A stretch of 64,000 bases of DNA from Pseudomonadota bacterium (GCA_023435825.1 JAEZMB010000139.1:1-64000), one strand, 5' to 3'. Counted from the first letter of the stretch, positions 53,394 to 62,886 are shown. Made by a program: numbers and translations. Notes: generated by a model not told the origin, from the sequence alone.

Positions 53394-53423
53394 CAAAAGC
53401 CCCCGGCCATTTGGCCGGGGGCT
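53394..53423 (-). terminator. Terminator of the two-gene envelope operon
   Basis: Perfect 11-bp stem AGCCCCCGGCC / GGCCGGGGGCT with a 4-nt loop (53398-53423); the minus strand continues TTTTGTATTG. Situated 90 bp past the stop codon of 53514-54842. Confidence 0.85.
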
Positions 53424-53513
53424 CTGACTGCTGCATAAGCTCTCGCCGTTCGGGGAGGGCTTCCCCTCCTTCCTGTGCTCGCGGGCGACCGCCAGGGCCA
53501 CCGCCGCCAACAG

Positions 53514-54842
53514 TTACCGATTGCCAAGCATGGCGCGAATGGACGGCGTCACATCATCAATGGGCGCGGTACGCCGAAAGGCCTTCCCCTTGTCCGAGTC
53601 GAGAAAGGCGAGAACGGCCGGATCGGGTTCCGAGAGAATGAAATCGTCTTTTTGCAAATGCCGCCCGTTGCGAAAGCCCTGCTCCGCCTCGGCGACCAGG
53701 ATGATCTGGTAGCGGTTGGTCCGGGCATAGCGCAGACACTGCTCCCGAATGGACACCAGGATGGGCATCACCATGTCCCGCATGCGGTTATCCCGCTCCT
53801 GCTCGGACATGCCGCGCATAGCCGCCAAGCGCGAGGCGTTTTCCACAAACGGTCTGCTGCCAAGGATCAGGCTTTTGACATCGACCTTGCCGATGCGCCC
53901 CGCCTGGACCGATTCCTCGCGGCGGGGAGGAGATGACTCGGTCGCGGCAGGCGTGGCCGATGCCCCGGCGGCCATCGCCCGACAGGTCGCCAAGGCCTTG
54001 GCCGCCGCGTTCTGCACGCATGCCTCGTACCCGGTGTTTGTCTTGTTCTCCAGAAAATTCAACGTGGTATTAATATTCTTCGTAAACAGGCAGGTGTTGA
54101 CGAAACTCGCGTAAGCGTAATCCTCCTGTTGCAGAAAACCGAAAATCTCCCCCAGGACGAACCATGCCGCGCCATAGCCCGGGCTGATCTCCAGGGACTC
54201 GATCTCGATGTCCCTGGCCTCGGCATAGCGGCCGTTGCGAAAAAGGGCATACCCGTAACTGCCGGTAATTTCCGAACTCGAACGGTCATTGGCGTAGGCC
54301 TGCTCGTAAGCGGCCACAGCCCCAGCCGGGTCGTTCATCTTATTGAGCAGTTCATTGCCCTTGCGGCTCAGCGCATTGGCCGCGGCGTGGTTGAAAGACT
54401 GGCTGAACGTCTTGCGGGGCAACCGTTCCTTGAGGGCTTTGGTTCCGGCAAAGTCGCCTCGCAAGGTACTTTCGACGAGGTTCATGATCGGCGAGGAGCT
54501 TTTGGGCAGGGAGGCCGGCGCTGGCGCGGCCGTGGGCGGCGAGGACGCGGCCGGCGGCTCCGTTGGGCTCCGGCTCTGGGCCGGGGCGGACGGAGCCGGA
54601 GCGGGAGAGGCCGCCGGCTTTTGTTCCGGCGACGGTTTGCCGAAGTTTTCAATGGTGATGCGTGGTTGGTCCGAATCTTTGGGTGTCGCAGGCAAGGACG
54701 AGGGCGAGGAAGGCTTGGACACGCCGCTGGAATATTCCGCGTCGTCGTTCTGCGGACCGGCGGCGAGCAGCGCGCCGGGACCGGCCAAGAGGAGACCGGC
54801 CGCCAGCGGCGCAAGTAAAAACAGCAGAGGGCGTCTTGTCAT
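53514..54842 (-). CDS. Exported protein with proline-rich linker and TPR-like region, unknown function
   Basis: 442 residues from the ATG at 54842 (GAGG 9 nt upstream). N-terminal signal or anchor helix (LLFLLAPLAAGLLLAGPGALLAA, cleavage near AAG), a disordered Ser/Pro/Ala-rich stretch (about 35-115), then a helical region with TPR-like repeats (NDPAGAVAAYEQAYANDRSS, NGRYAEARDIEIESLEISPGYGAAWFVLGEIF), and a mixed alpha/beta C-terminal part (RYQIILVAEAEQGFRNG). Periplasmic. Lies 90 bp downstream of the large membrane protein gene; the two probably form an operon and an envelope complex. No family recognised. Confidence 0.7.
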   Translation of the reverse strand: MTRRPLLFLLAPLAAGLLLAGPGALLAAGPQNDDAEYSSGVSKPSSPSSLPATPKDSDQPRITIENFGKPSPEQKPAASPAPAPSAPAQSRSPTEPPAASSPPTAAPAPASLPKSSSPIMNLVESTLRGDFAGTKALKERLPRKTFSQSFNHAAANALSRKGNELLNKMNDPAGAVAAYEQAYANDRSSSEITGSYGYALFRNGRYAEARDIEIESLEISPGYGAAWFVLGEIFGFLQQEDYAYASFVNTCLFTKNINTTLNFLENKTNTGYEACVQNAAAKALATCRAMAAGASATPAATESSPPRREESVQAGRIGKVDVKSLILGSRPFVENASRLAAMRGMSEQERDNRMRDMVMPILVSIREQCLRYARTNRYQIILVAEAEQGFRNGRHLQKDDFILSEPDPAVLAFLDSDKGKAFRRTAPIDDVTPSIRAMLGNR

Positions 54843-54932
54843 CTGGTCAACCTCGCTGGAACGAATTGTGATCGCGAAACTGGCGCAAGCACGCCCGGGC
54901 CCGGACACGCTTGCGCCAGATCCGGCCGCCTA

Positions 54933-57494
54933 TCAGGCGTCGGCTTCTTCCTGAGCCGCCAAAGGGGCCTTGGAGCGGAGATCGGCATCGAGCATCACCA
55001 GGCACTCCGCCACATTCGGCGTCACCGTTTCCCGGGAGAGCAGCCCGCGCAGGAATTGCGCCAGAAGCTTATCCGCGAACCCCAAGGGGAAAAAGAGGAG
55101 TGTGGCCATCAGATACGAGGCGAAGGACTCCAGGCAATGGAGCAACCAGTTTATCAGGCTGAAGTTGTTATCGGGCAGCAACCGGTTGCAGGCATACGCC
55201 ATGGAGAGCAGCCATCCGAAGACCAGATAGAGTGCGACGACAATGCAAAAAATGACCGTGAGCCAAGCCGCGCGCACGACAGCATCGCGGGCGGCGACGC
55301 TGTCCTTGAGGGCGGCGAGTTGCGCCCGCTGCGCCTCGATTTGGCTGGCCAATGCGGTAGTACCGTTGCCGATTGCCCCGCTGAAGTAGTCGTTGACCAT
55401 CCTGCCGAGCACTTCGGCCTCGGTCTTGAAGGCCGCCCCGCCGGATTCCAGGACGATGGCCCGCAGGATCAAGGCGTTAAGAACCTGCTCCTGGTGCAGC
55501 GCCTTGTTTTCCTCGCTGAGAAAATGGCGGAACAAGGCGTCGCATTGGGGAATGAGCGCGCGCCGGACCAGCTTGACATCCGGGTTGGGGCCGGACAGTT
55601 CGTTTTGGGCAAAGAGCAGGGCGGCAGGCAAGCTGGCCACGTCCGCGACGGCCTTCGCCGAAAAAGCCGCCGCCACGGGCGAAACATCCAGCACGTCGTT
55701 TCGCAGGCGAAGGCCGCCGATCTCACCCGGGTCGTTGGCGAACGCCTGCCGCAGCAAGGCCTGGAACGCCCCCTTGTCCTTGTCCTGGTAAATGGGCAGC
55801 ACCCGTTTCGCCAAAGCGGGCTTCTTGGCAAAATAACCTGTAAAGCCGGCCAGACGAGCGGCCGGGAGCCGCTCCACCAGGGCCACGATGAGATCATTGT
55901 TGAGGCTCCCCGAGGCGTCGGCTTCCGCAATCGCCGTCAGCACGCCCTCGGTGAAAGCCTGAGGGTCTTGCCCGAGCGTTTGGGCGGCGTCCAGCAACAC
56001 TGCCGCAGTGTAGGGAACCGGGCGCGCCGCCACGGTGCGCATGAGCGTTTTGGCCAGGGCTGGCGCGGCCTCCTTGTCATATTTGACGGTCAAATCCGCC
56101 AGAAGGCCCAGGTTTTTGGGATCCTGGAACACGAGGTCGCCGGGTTCCCGACCGATGCTGCCGTAGGCCACCCGGGCCAGGGCCGGATCGGCCTGGTCGA
56201 AAAGCGATGTGATCTGGACGCGCATCTCGTTGGGCTGTTGTTGCAACCCTTTATAGAGCGTCTCGTTGTCATAAAGCGGCGCGAACGCGGCCACGCCGGA
56301 AAGGTCGCGGATGAGTCCGACCAGTTTGGGACGCACGGCTCCGGGCCGGGCCAAACCGCGCCAGTCTCCCCGGATGCCGCCAAAGATGGCGCGGGCCGCG
56401 TCCTTGTCGATCCGAAAGAGCATCCCAGCCGTGAGGACGGCGTCCTCAAAAGACAGCCGGGCCGGCGTGTTCTTGAGCACCTTGGCCGTCGGCTCGCGCA
56501 TCACCTCGAACGCGTCATAGGCAAGGGCCATATCGACCAGGGCGTCGAGTCCCTGGATATCGCGGACGCGGCCCATCATCTTTTCCAGAAACAGGCGCAC
56601 AAGGGGCCCAACCAGAAGACGGTTGTCGCTGTCGCTGCAGGCGGCCAGGATCTGGCGGGCATCGGCGATGGCCGGCTCGACGCGCCTGCCGCCTTGGCCG
56701 GTGATCCGGTCGATGATCAGGGAAGCGGCTTGCTGGGCCATGACCTTGTCGCTGCGGGCGAGCAGCAAGGCGGCCACCCGGCGCTGGGCATCGTTTTGGG
56801 CGTGGTCGTACAGGGCTGCATAATCCTCGGCCGACGTCGGCAACCCAAGCCCGAGCTGATGCGCGAGCAGATCGTATTCCCGCTCAAAGCCCGGATCGGG
56901 CTTTTGCAGCACGGGAATGCCGCCAATGGCCTCGTAACCCAGGTCAATGGGGCCTTTGTGGTACTTGCACAGCAGATATCCCTTTTCCTCAGCTTTTCCG
57001 GAATAGTACATGGAGATGTCGGTCAGGACGTTCGTGCCGGCATCGACAGAAGCCGGCGCGCACAGAAAGGCGAAGCCGAGGAGCAAGGCAAGCAATCCGT
57101 TTTGGCGCAACACCTTGTTTCGAAATTGACGCAAGGTGTTACGTGATGTGGAGAGTCGCCATTTTCTGGGATTGTATTTCACAAGATAGAGAACATAGAG
57201 GAACATCGACGCAAGGCACAACACCATGCCTGCGCAACCGACCTTAATAAAAGGCAGGATATTGACGCCCAATTCGATGAGTCTGTTGTCCTGGATATTG
57301 GCAAGCTGTTCCTTTTCTGCGGCTATCCTTTGCCCGAGCGCCGAGAGCTCTTGGTTCATAGCGTTGGTATTCTTGACATATTGATTAAAGGCCGGCGTCT
57401 GCGAAATATCCTGGCCAACCATGTCGGCATACGCGCCCGAGCTGGTGGCGAGGATCAAAAGAAGGATGCAAAGGCTGTAAAATTTCCAGCGCAT
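54933..57494 (-). CDS. Large membrane protein with long helical-repeat domain, unknown function
   Basis: 853 residues from the ATG at 57494 (AGGAG 9 nt upstream). N-terminal signal/helix (about 5-24), a coiled segment, two further hydrophobic helices near 90-110 and 130-150, a long helical region of about 550 residues reminiscent of HEAT/TPR arrays, a short coiled coil near 715-735, then two helices near 745-770 and 790-812 before a cytosolic tail. No catalytic motif is visible. Could be a scaffold spanning periplasm and membrane. Paired with the exported protein downstream. Unrecognised family. Confidence 0.7.
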   Translation of the reverse strand: MRWKFYSLCILLLILATSSGAYADMVGQDISQTPAFNQYVKNTNAMNQELSALGQRIAAEKEQLANIQDNRLIELGVNILPFIKVGCAGMVLCLASMFLYVLYLVKYNPRKWRLSTSRNTLRQFRNKVLRQNGLLALLLGFAFLCAPASVDAGTNVLTDISMYYSGKAEEKGYLLCKYHKGPIDLGYEAIGGIPVLQKPDPGFEREYDLLAHQLGLGLPTSAEDYAALYDHAQNDAQRRVAALLLARSDKVMAQQAASLIIDRITGQGGRRVEPAIADARQILAACSDSDNRLLVGPLVRLFLEKMMGRVRDIQGLDALVDMALAYDAFEVMREPTAKVLKNTPARLSFEDAVLTAGMLFRIDKDAARAIFGGIRGDWRGLARPGAVRPKLVGLIRDLSGVAAFAPLYDNETLYKGLQQQPNEMRVQITSLFDQADPALARVAYGSIGREPGDLVFQDPKNLGLLADLTVKYDKEAAPALAKTLMRTVAARPVPYTAAVLLDAAQTLGQDPQAFTEGVLTAIAEADASGSLNNDLIVALVERLPAARLAGFTGYFAKKPALAKRVLPIYQDKDKGAFQALLRQAFANDPGEIGGLRLRNDVLDVSPVAAAFSAKAVADVASLPAALLFAQNELSGPNPDVKLVRRALIPQCDALFRHFLSEENKALHQEQVLNALILRAIVLESGGAAFKTEAEVLGRMVNDYFSGAIGNGTTALASQIEAQRAQLAALKDSVAARDAVVRAAWLTVIFCIVVALYLVFGWLLSMAYACNRLLPDNNFSLINWLLHCLESFASYLMATLLFFPLGFADKLLAQFLRGLLSRETVTPNVAECLVMLDADLRSKAPLAAQEEADA

Positions 57495-57583
57495 AACAAA
57501 GTTCTCCTGTCTCCAGGTGAGTACGCAACCTGTATTCACTCCATGCAAATGTTGTGCGGCGAAGCCATTTCAATCGTCGGGAC

Positions 57584-57613
57584 TGTATATGGCAATGCTT
57601 TCCGAGTAAACAA
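57584..57613 (-). promoter_or_regulatory. Candidate promoter of the two-gene envelope operon
   Basis: On the minus strand TTGTTT (57608-57613), an 18-bp spacer and TATACA (57584-57589), about 90 bp upstream of the start codon, in an AT-rich patch. The leader of about 80 nt shows no recognised RNA motif. Confidence 0.4.
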
Positions 57614-58203
57614 TAAGATTTACGAATTTCTCAACAGGATCTGGCCGCATGTGTTTTGTCGCGGCCAGCAGGATAGGCGGGAAGCCGGGGGTCTAAAACG
57701 GCGTTATCGCATGGCCGCCCTCGGGCAACGGAAAGCTGTACTCCGGCCGCTTTCACTCGACGTGTCCGCCGCGTTTGAAAAGCTCCTTCACGATCTCCGG
57801 CGCGGGTCGCACAAATGGCGCCGCACCGCGTAAAACATCACAGCACTCCCCGCCACGACAGCGCCGGACTTTACACGACATGAAGCACCCCGGAGGCAAT
57901 GGGAGAGCGTGCCCTTTCGCAGACCAAGGCCAGCGTCACGACACTCTGCCGCCGTATGCGACAAACAGCGCGCATCGCGCCTGCAGGGGCTCGTGGCCTT
58001 TTTGCAGGGCCTCCTTACTTGCTGCGTGTCGATGGTCTGTGACCGCCAGCCCCTTGTGGGCGTGCATCATTCCACCGTGGCCGATTGCAGTTCACAACGC
58101 GTTTTGACGGCTATTTTCAAACATGCCCGGCACCGGCTGCCAGGCCTGCGAACGCCCTGGCCACGCGAGCGTTTCCGCTCCACCGAAACGCGGCCTGTCC
58201 GGT
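57614..58203. other. Intergenic region, no gene recognised
   Basis: About 590 bp between comEC and the envelope operon promoter. No convincing ORF, RNA or repeat. A 7-bp GCGTTTC / GAAACGC inverted repeat past the comEC stop lacks a T-run. Confidence 0.4.
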
Positions 58204-60807
58204 TTAGCGGGGCAACGCCACGACGGGTTCGGAACCCGATGACGGCGGGCTCGCTTCCCGCGTGGTTCGCAGATCGATGATCCCGCCGTCGCCATCCAGC
58301 CGCACGGTGACCGCGCCGTAGTCCTTGGTGGCAAGGACCGGACACCCCAATCGGGCCAGGGCCTCGACGACCTTGGCGGAAGGGTAGTGGCCGGCGTCGC
58401 CGCAACTGGCCAGGGCGATTTTCGGGGCTACGGCGGCGTAAAAGCGCCGGGACAGGCTGGAACTGGAGCCGTGGTGGGGCAGGACGAGGACCTCGGCTTG
58501 CAGGTTTTGGCCGGAGGCGGCGAGTTTTCGCAGCACCGAGGTTTCGGCGTCGCCGGGAAAAAGGGCCAGACCTCGGCCGTTTCGGGTCAGGCGCAGGACG
58601 AGAGACCCGTTGTTGTGGGACAGGTCCGCGCCCGGACCGGGATGGAGGACTTCCAGGCCAAGGCCGCCGCCGAGATCGAGGCGGTCGCCGGCGGCCAGGG
58701 ACCGGGTCGGGATACGGCGGCGGGCGAGCACGTCGGCCAGGGCCGGGCCGAGTTCGCCTTCGGGCGCGCCGCCGTTGTCGAGGAAAGCGCCGATGGAGAA
58801 GCGGTCGAGGATCGAGACGTAGCCCTTGACGTGGTCGCTGTGGGGGTGGCTGGCGATGGCCGCCTCCAGGCGCGGCGGGCGGCCGTCGGCGAGAAAAGCT
58901 CCGACCACGGCCCGCCCCACGTCGAAGGCGCCGAAAAGCCCCCCGGCGTCGACAAGAAGCCTTTGGCCACCCGGCACGGTCAGGGCCACGGACTGCCCCT
59001 GCCCCACGTCCAGGACGGTGACGACGACCTCCGGGGAGAACGCCTCGACGCCGCGCGCCAGGCTTGGGCCGGTCAGCAGCAGCAGGCTTGCGGCCAGGGC
59101 GGCTTTGGGCAACGGCCTTCTGGAGGCTACGGCCAGGGCCAGGGCGGCGAGCAGGCCGTAGCAGCCCAGCAACTCCGGGGCCGAGGGGCGCAGCACGGCC
59201 CGGGCCGTCAGCAGCCCCTGGGCATCCAGGGCGGCCAGACCGCGCATGAGCCAGGCGCAACAGTCGGCTCCGGCCGTAAGCAGCATGTGGGCGACGGCGT
59301 CGAGTCCGGGCACGGCGGCCGCCGCCGCGCCGCACAGGACCAGCGGCATGACCAGGCAGCCGAGGATGGGCAGCCACAGGAGATTGATCCAGGGCGCGAA
59401 GGCGAAGTCGCCGAACAGCCGGGCAATAAGCGGCAACACGGCGGCTTCGGCGGCAAGGCTCGTCCACAGGATGCCCAGGCCGCCGACAAGGATGGCCCGG
59501 GCCAGGGTTCCGTGGCCCGGGATGCGGGCAGTCGCCCGGGCAAAGGGCGGCCAGAACAGGGAAATGCCGGCCACGGCCAGGGCCGAAAGCTGCAGGCTGG
59601 CGCTGTAGGCAACCAGGGGCGAAACGGCAAGAAAGGCGGCCAGGGCCAGGAACAGGCCGTCGAAAAGGGCCTTGTCGCGCCCCCAAAGCAGCATGACGCC
59701 AAAGGCGGCGAACATCAGCGCCGCGCGCAGAAGCGACGGCGAGCCGCCGCCGATCCAGCAGTAGGCGACGACCAGGGGCGCGGCGGCTAAAACGATGAGC
59801 TTTTGGCGCGGCAAACGCAGGTAGATGCCGGGCCAGACACGCCCCACGGCCAGGACCAGGGCGGCGGCCAGCCCCACGACATAGGCCACGTTCATGCCGG
59901 ACAGGGCCAGGGTGTGGGCCAGGGAGGCCCGGCGCACCAGATCGAGATCGGTTTCGGCAAAACCGGATTTGTCGTCGAAAAGCAGCGCCGCCACCATGGC
60001 CCGGCCGGCCGAGGCCGCGCTGTCGCCTGCCGCATCGCCGGGCGGCGGAGCCAGGGCGGCGGCCACCCGGCCCTGCAGGGCTTGCCGCCAGATGGCCCAG
60101 GAATCGTCGCTGGCGGTCAAGCGCGTGAGGTCGCCGCGCCCGCCCTTGGCGTAGACCCGAAAAAAAACGCCTTCTAGGCGGCGCAGGAAGGCGAAGTCCG
60201 TGGTTCCGGGATTGGCGAAGCCGGCGGTCGGGCGGATGCGGCCGGTCACGGCCAGGACGTCGCCGGGAACGGGCGTCACGTCGGGGTGGTCGAAGGTGAC
60301 GGCCAGCCGGCCGGGCAATGGCGCATCGCCGCAGTCCTGGCCGGACAGGCGCGCCTCGTCCAGGACCAGGGCCAGACGACGCCCCGGCCGGGGATCGGCG
60401 CTGGCAACACGCCCAATGGCCGTAACGGGTTTGGCGGTCAGGCACGGCGGCATGGCGGGCGTTGCCGGCAAGGCCAGCCAGCCCGCGCCCAGGCCCAGGG
60501 CAAAGGCAGCGATCAGGGCCGGCAGGCCCGGCCTCATGCCGCGCCCCTTCACCAATTCGAATGCCTTGTTGCAATCAAAGGGTCGCCCGGGGGCCGTTGG
60601 CCCCAAGCCAGGACCGGCGCGCTTCAAGGGGCCGACAGGCGGTGACAGCCCGCCCACGAACAGGGCGAGCAAGGCCAGGCCCAGAAGCGCCGGCAGCAGA
60701 TATTCCACGCCCAGGATGCCGCCGGCATAGGCCAAAAGGCAGGGCTGCCAGGGCAGAAGCGGCGGCACGCCCCGGCCGGCGTCGTCTTGGGGCAGGTCGT
60801 GCGCCAA
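58204..60807 (-). CDS. comEC: ComEC/Rec2 family DNA internalization protein
   Basis: 867 residues. An N-terminal DUF4131 region with membrane helices and a small OB-like soluble domain (about 110-245), the polytopic Competence domain with LVRRASLAHTLALSGMNVAYVVGLAAA and GGGSPSLLRAALMF, and a C-terminal metallo-beta-lactamase domain with SHPHSDHVKG, FPGDAETSVLRKL and LPHHGSSSSLS. ComEC forms the inner-membrane channel for single-stranded DNA uptake, and the MBL domain probably degrades the second strand. No other competence genes are near. The start is a TTG at 60807 after AGGGACG; no ATG is available before residue 90. Long same-strand and antisense open frames here are composition artefacts. 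Confidence 0.92.
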   Translation of the reverse strand: MAHDLPQDDAGRGVPPLLPWQPCLLAYAGGILGVEYLLPALLGLALLALFVGGLSPPVGPLKRAGPGLGPTAPGRPFDCNKAFELVKGRGMRPGLPALIAAFALGLGAGWLALPATPAMPPCLTAKPVTAIGRVASADPRPGRRLALVLDEARLSGQDCGDAPLPGRLAVTFDHPDVTPVPGDVLAVTGRIRPTAGFANPGTTDFAFLRRLEGVFFRVYAKGGRGDLTRLTASDDSWAIWRQALQGRVAAALAPPPGDAAGDSAASAGRAMVAALLFDDKSGFAETDLDLVRRASLAHTLALSGMNVAYVVGLAAALVLAVGRVWPGIYLRLPRQKLIVLAAAPLVVAYCWIGGGSPSLLRAALMFAAFGVMLLWGRDKALFDGLFLALAAFLAVSPLVAYSASLQLSALAVAGISLFWPPFARATARIPGHGTLARAILVGGLGILWTSLAAEAAVLPLIARLFGDFAFAPWINLLWLPILGCLVMPLVLCGAAAAAVPGLDAVAHMLLTAGADCCAWLMRGLAALDAQGLLTARAVLRPSAPELLGCYGLLAALALAVASRRPLPKAALAASLLLLTGPSLARGVEAFSPEVVVTVLDVGQGQSVALTVPGGQRLLVDAGGLFGAFDVGRAVVGAFLADGRPPRLEAAIASHPHSDHVKGYVSILDRFSIGAFLDNGGAPEGELGPALADVLARRRIPTRSLAAGDRLDLGGGLGLEVLHPGPGADLSHNNGSLVLRLTRNGRGLALFPGDAETSVLRKLAASGQNLQAEVLVLPHHGSSSSLSRRFYAAVAPKIALASCGDAGHYPSAKVVEALARLGCPVLATKDYGAVTVRLDGDGGIIDLRTTREASPPSSGSEPVVALPR

Positions 60808-61026
60808 AATGTTGCGTCCCTGTCACGGTCTTTTGCCCGGGACTGTAGAAAGCTTGGGCCACGGCGGCAAGGGGCTTGGGCCAATGCGACACCAGCCTTG
60901 AGGGCCAGCCGTCCCTGGCGTCGACAGGGCCTGGGGTTTGTTCGCGCCTGCTTGTCACCGGCCCGGCTTGGGGATAATGCTGTGAACCAATCCCCGCGCC
61001 CGGTCGGGCGCGACCAAGGAGCCTCC

Positions 61027-61368
61027 ATGCACCGCCGCATCATCGCCCTGTGCCTTTTCGCCGGCCTGGCCCTGGCCGGTTGTTCCCAGGTCAAACCCAT
61101 CATGACGCCCCAGGAATTCGCCGCCGGCTGCAGCCAGGGCGCGGGCGGGACCGACGCCGCCTGTTCGGCCAAGGTCTGCCAGGTCTACCAGGCCGTGGTC
61201 ACGGACTATTACGAGAACATGGAAGGCTGCTACGCCGCCTGCAAGGACCGGGCGGCTTCCCTGGAAACCGGAGCCGGTCCGGCCTGTCTGGCCAAGATCA
61301 AGGCCGAGAAGGACCGGTGCATGGATTTTTGCAACCGCAAGTTCTACCGCTGCAACTGCGCCAAGTAG
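61027..61368 (+). CDS. Cysteine-rich small lipoprotein, unknown function
   Basis: 113 residues, AAGGAG upstream. Lipobox LALAGC (Cys18 lipidated), then a short domain with 12 further Cys (pattern C..., SAKVCQ, MEGCYAAC, GPACLA, DRCMDFCNRKFYRCNC). Such a density suggests disulfides or metal binding in the periplasm. No family recognised. Located 53 bp before a DJ-1/PfpI gene on the same strand. Confidence 0.75.
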   Translation: MHRRIIALCLFAGLALAGCSQVKPIMTPQEFAAGCSQGAGGTDAACSAKVCQVYQAVVTDYYENMEGCYAACKDRAASLETGAGPACLAKIKAEKDRCMDFCNRKFYRCNCAK

Positions 61369-61421
61369 GATCGGCCAAACGCCGCGTCTGGCGGCGAAAC
61401 CCCAGAGACAAGGAGTACACC

Positions 61422-62009
61422 ATGGCGGTCAAAAAAATTCTCATGCTCGTCGGCGACTATGTCGAGGACTATGAAGTGATGGTCCCCTTCCAGATGCTGC
61501 TCATGGTCGGCCACGACGTCAAAGCCGTGTGCCCGGGCAAGAAGGCCGGCGAGACCGTGCGCACCGCCGTGCACGATTTCGAGGGCGACCAGACCTACAG
61601 CGAAAAGCCCGGCCACAATTTCGGGCTGAATTTCGACTTCGACGCTGTGGACCCGGCCGCCTTCGACGCCCTGGTCGTGCCCGGCGGACGCGCCCCGGAA
61701 TACATCCGCCTCAATCCCCGCGTTATCGAAATCGTCAAACATTTCGGGGCGACAAAAAAACCCATCGCCGCCGTTTGCCACGGCCAGCAGGTGCTGGTGG
61801 CGGCCGACGTCATCGCCGGCTGCCAGTGCATGGCCTATCCGGCGGTGCAGCCCGACATCGAGCGGGCCGGAGCCACCTATGTCGGCCCCAACGAGACCTT
61901 CACCAACGCCGTGACCAGCGGCAACATCGTCACCGGCCCGGCCTGGCCGGCCCATCCCCAGTGGATGCGCCAGTTCCTGGACCTGCTCGGCACCAAGATC
62001 GAAGCCTAG
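61422..62009 (+). CDS. DJ-1/PfpI family protein (YhbO-like)
   Basis: 195 residues, AAGGAG 6 nt upstream. MLVGDYVEDYEVMVPFQML at the N-terminus (catalytic Glu), the DALVVPGGRAPEYIRLNP loop and the nucleophile elbow AAVCHGQQVL with the reactive Cys. Ends PAHPQWMRQFLDLLG, as in the PfpI/YhbO protease-deglycase branch. Distinct from the 14749-15336 homologue. Probable role in glyoxal or other stress protection, inferred. Its TAG stop is the first part of repeat copy D. Confidence 0.85.
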   Translation: MAVKKILMLVGDYVEDYEVMVPFQMLLMVGHDVKAVCPGKKAGETVRTAVHDFEGDQTYSEKPGHNFGLNFDFDAVDPAAFDALVVPGGRAPEYIRLNPRVIEIVKHFGATKKPIAAVCHGQQVLVAADVIAGCQCMAYPAVQPDIERAGATYVGPNETFTNAVTSGNIVTGPAWPAHPQWMRQFLDLLGTKIEA

Positions 62010-62110
62010 CGTCGCGACCCATAATAAATACGAGCTTATTTTTTTGAAATAACGTCTGGGTGCGTTCGTTGCCCACGAGACGCCCGCTGCGCTCTTGGCG
62101 GACGCGACAC
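62006..62110 (+). repeat. Stop-codon-associated palindromic repeat, copy D
   Basis: 105-bp element: left end CTAGCGTCGCGACCC (62006-62020) containing the stop codon of the DJ-1/PfpI gene, AT-rich hairpin AATAA..TTATT, right end GGCGGACGCGACAC (62097-62110). Same length and ends as copies A-C. Confidence 0.8.
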
Positions 62111-62137
62111 TGGACCCAGATCCGCGCACCGACCGGC

Positions 62138-62173
62138 GGCAGCCTCGCGGCCATCATGGTCCGCGAGGCTGCC
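62138..62173. terminator. Strong hairpin after repeat copy D
   Basis: GGCAGCCTCGCGG / CCGCGAGGCTGCC, a perfect 13-bp stem around CCATCATGGT, which itself can pair further. No T-run, so not a classical intrinsic terminator. Confidence 0.45.
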
Positions 62174-62191
62174 GTCGCGTCGTGGCGGCGG

Positions 62192-62291
62192 GCGGCGCGT
62201 CCCTTGAAAAACGCGCGGGAACTTTCGAAAAATGTTTATTTTTCGTGAGGTTGTTCCTCAAACACCGCTGACGCTTTTTTGAGGATGCGAC
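62192..62291 (+). repeat. Degenerate fifth repeat copy (E)
   Basis: About 100 bp that align with the family: left end GCGGCGCGTCCCTTGAAAAACG (without CTAG, shown in part as GCGCGTCCCTTGAAAAACG), an internal hairpin CGAAAAAT / ATTTTTCG, TTCCTCAA as in copy C, and right end GAGGATGCGAC. It lies 82 bp after copy D in the same orientation and does not overlap a stop codon. Confidence 0.5.
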
Positions 62292-62466
62292 GTACGCCAT
62301 CTGTGGCCAACGCCCGGCGCGCCTGCCCCAAGGCGCGGAGGGCACGCCGCCCCGTCCGGCGTGCCCGCAAATCCCCCCCTTTTTTCCACGGCGCAACGAT
62401 GGTATAGCCCTGGGCGACCACCCGCCCGGCGGCGGCCCACCCGGCCCGCCGGCGCAACGAGGCGCT

Positions 62467-62886
62467 ATGATCGACAAGACAAAACTGGATCGCCTGCGGC
62501 AACTCATCGGCGACTTTGCCGTCAACAAAGGAAAAGTGCTCCTGCTCGTTTCCTTTCTGCTCTTTATCGTCGCCGCCTACTACGTCATGGACTTCATCAC
62601 CGAAGACAGTCTGGCGGTGAAGTACAAGAAGACCACGGCCCTGGTCGAGGAAGTGCAGGAAACCAAGAACGTCCTGACCATCGTCACCAGCCAGGGGTTC
62701 TTCGTCGTCGACCCCGGTCTGCGCTCCGATAAATTCAAAAACATCGCCGACTTCTTCCGCAAGGTCAAAGAAGACGGCTCGCCCGTGCGCATCGACTACA
62801 AGGACGTCGGCAACGACAAGGTCATCGAGAATGTTTTCTATCGGGCGGAATCGAATAAATTCGGCAAGATAGGCTCGCTCAAGTAG
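62467..62886 (+). CDS. Membrane-anchored hypothetical protein
   Basis: 139 residues. One membrane helix (about 23-43; VLLLVSFLLFIVAAYYVMDF) after a basic N-terminus, then a small alpha/beta domain outside the membrane (NVLTIVTSQGFFVVDPG, DGSPVRIDYKDVGNDKVIENVFY). No family recognised. GAGG 5 nt before the ATG. Followed by a convergent small gene. Confidence 0.7.
   Translation: MIDKTKLDRLRQLIGDFAVNKGKVLLLVSFLLFIVAAYYVMDFITEDSLAVKYKKTTALVEEVQETKNVLTIVTSQGFFVVDPGLRSDKFKNIADFFRKVKEDGSPVRIDYKDVGNDKVIENVFYRAESNKFGKIGSLK

Noticed and set aside
52808..53641. 277-codon plus-strand open frame between the PEP-CTERM and TPR-like genes
   Set aside because: No signature, atypical composition, and it runs across the minus-strand terminator and into the 3' end of the TPR-like gene.
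55056..57146. 696-codon open frame antisense to the large membrane protein gene
   Set aside because: Composition artefact; the minus-strand frame has a good ribosome site, signal helix, promoter and terminator.
58067..60574. 835-codon open frame on the minus strand overlapping comEC
   Set aside because: Arg/Pro/Gly-rich shadow of comEC caused by high GC; no start site, motif or signal, whereas the comEC frame has full family signatures.
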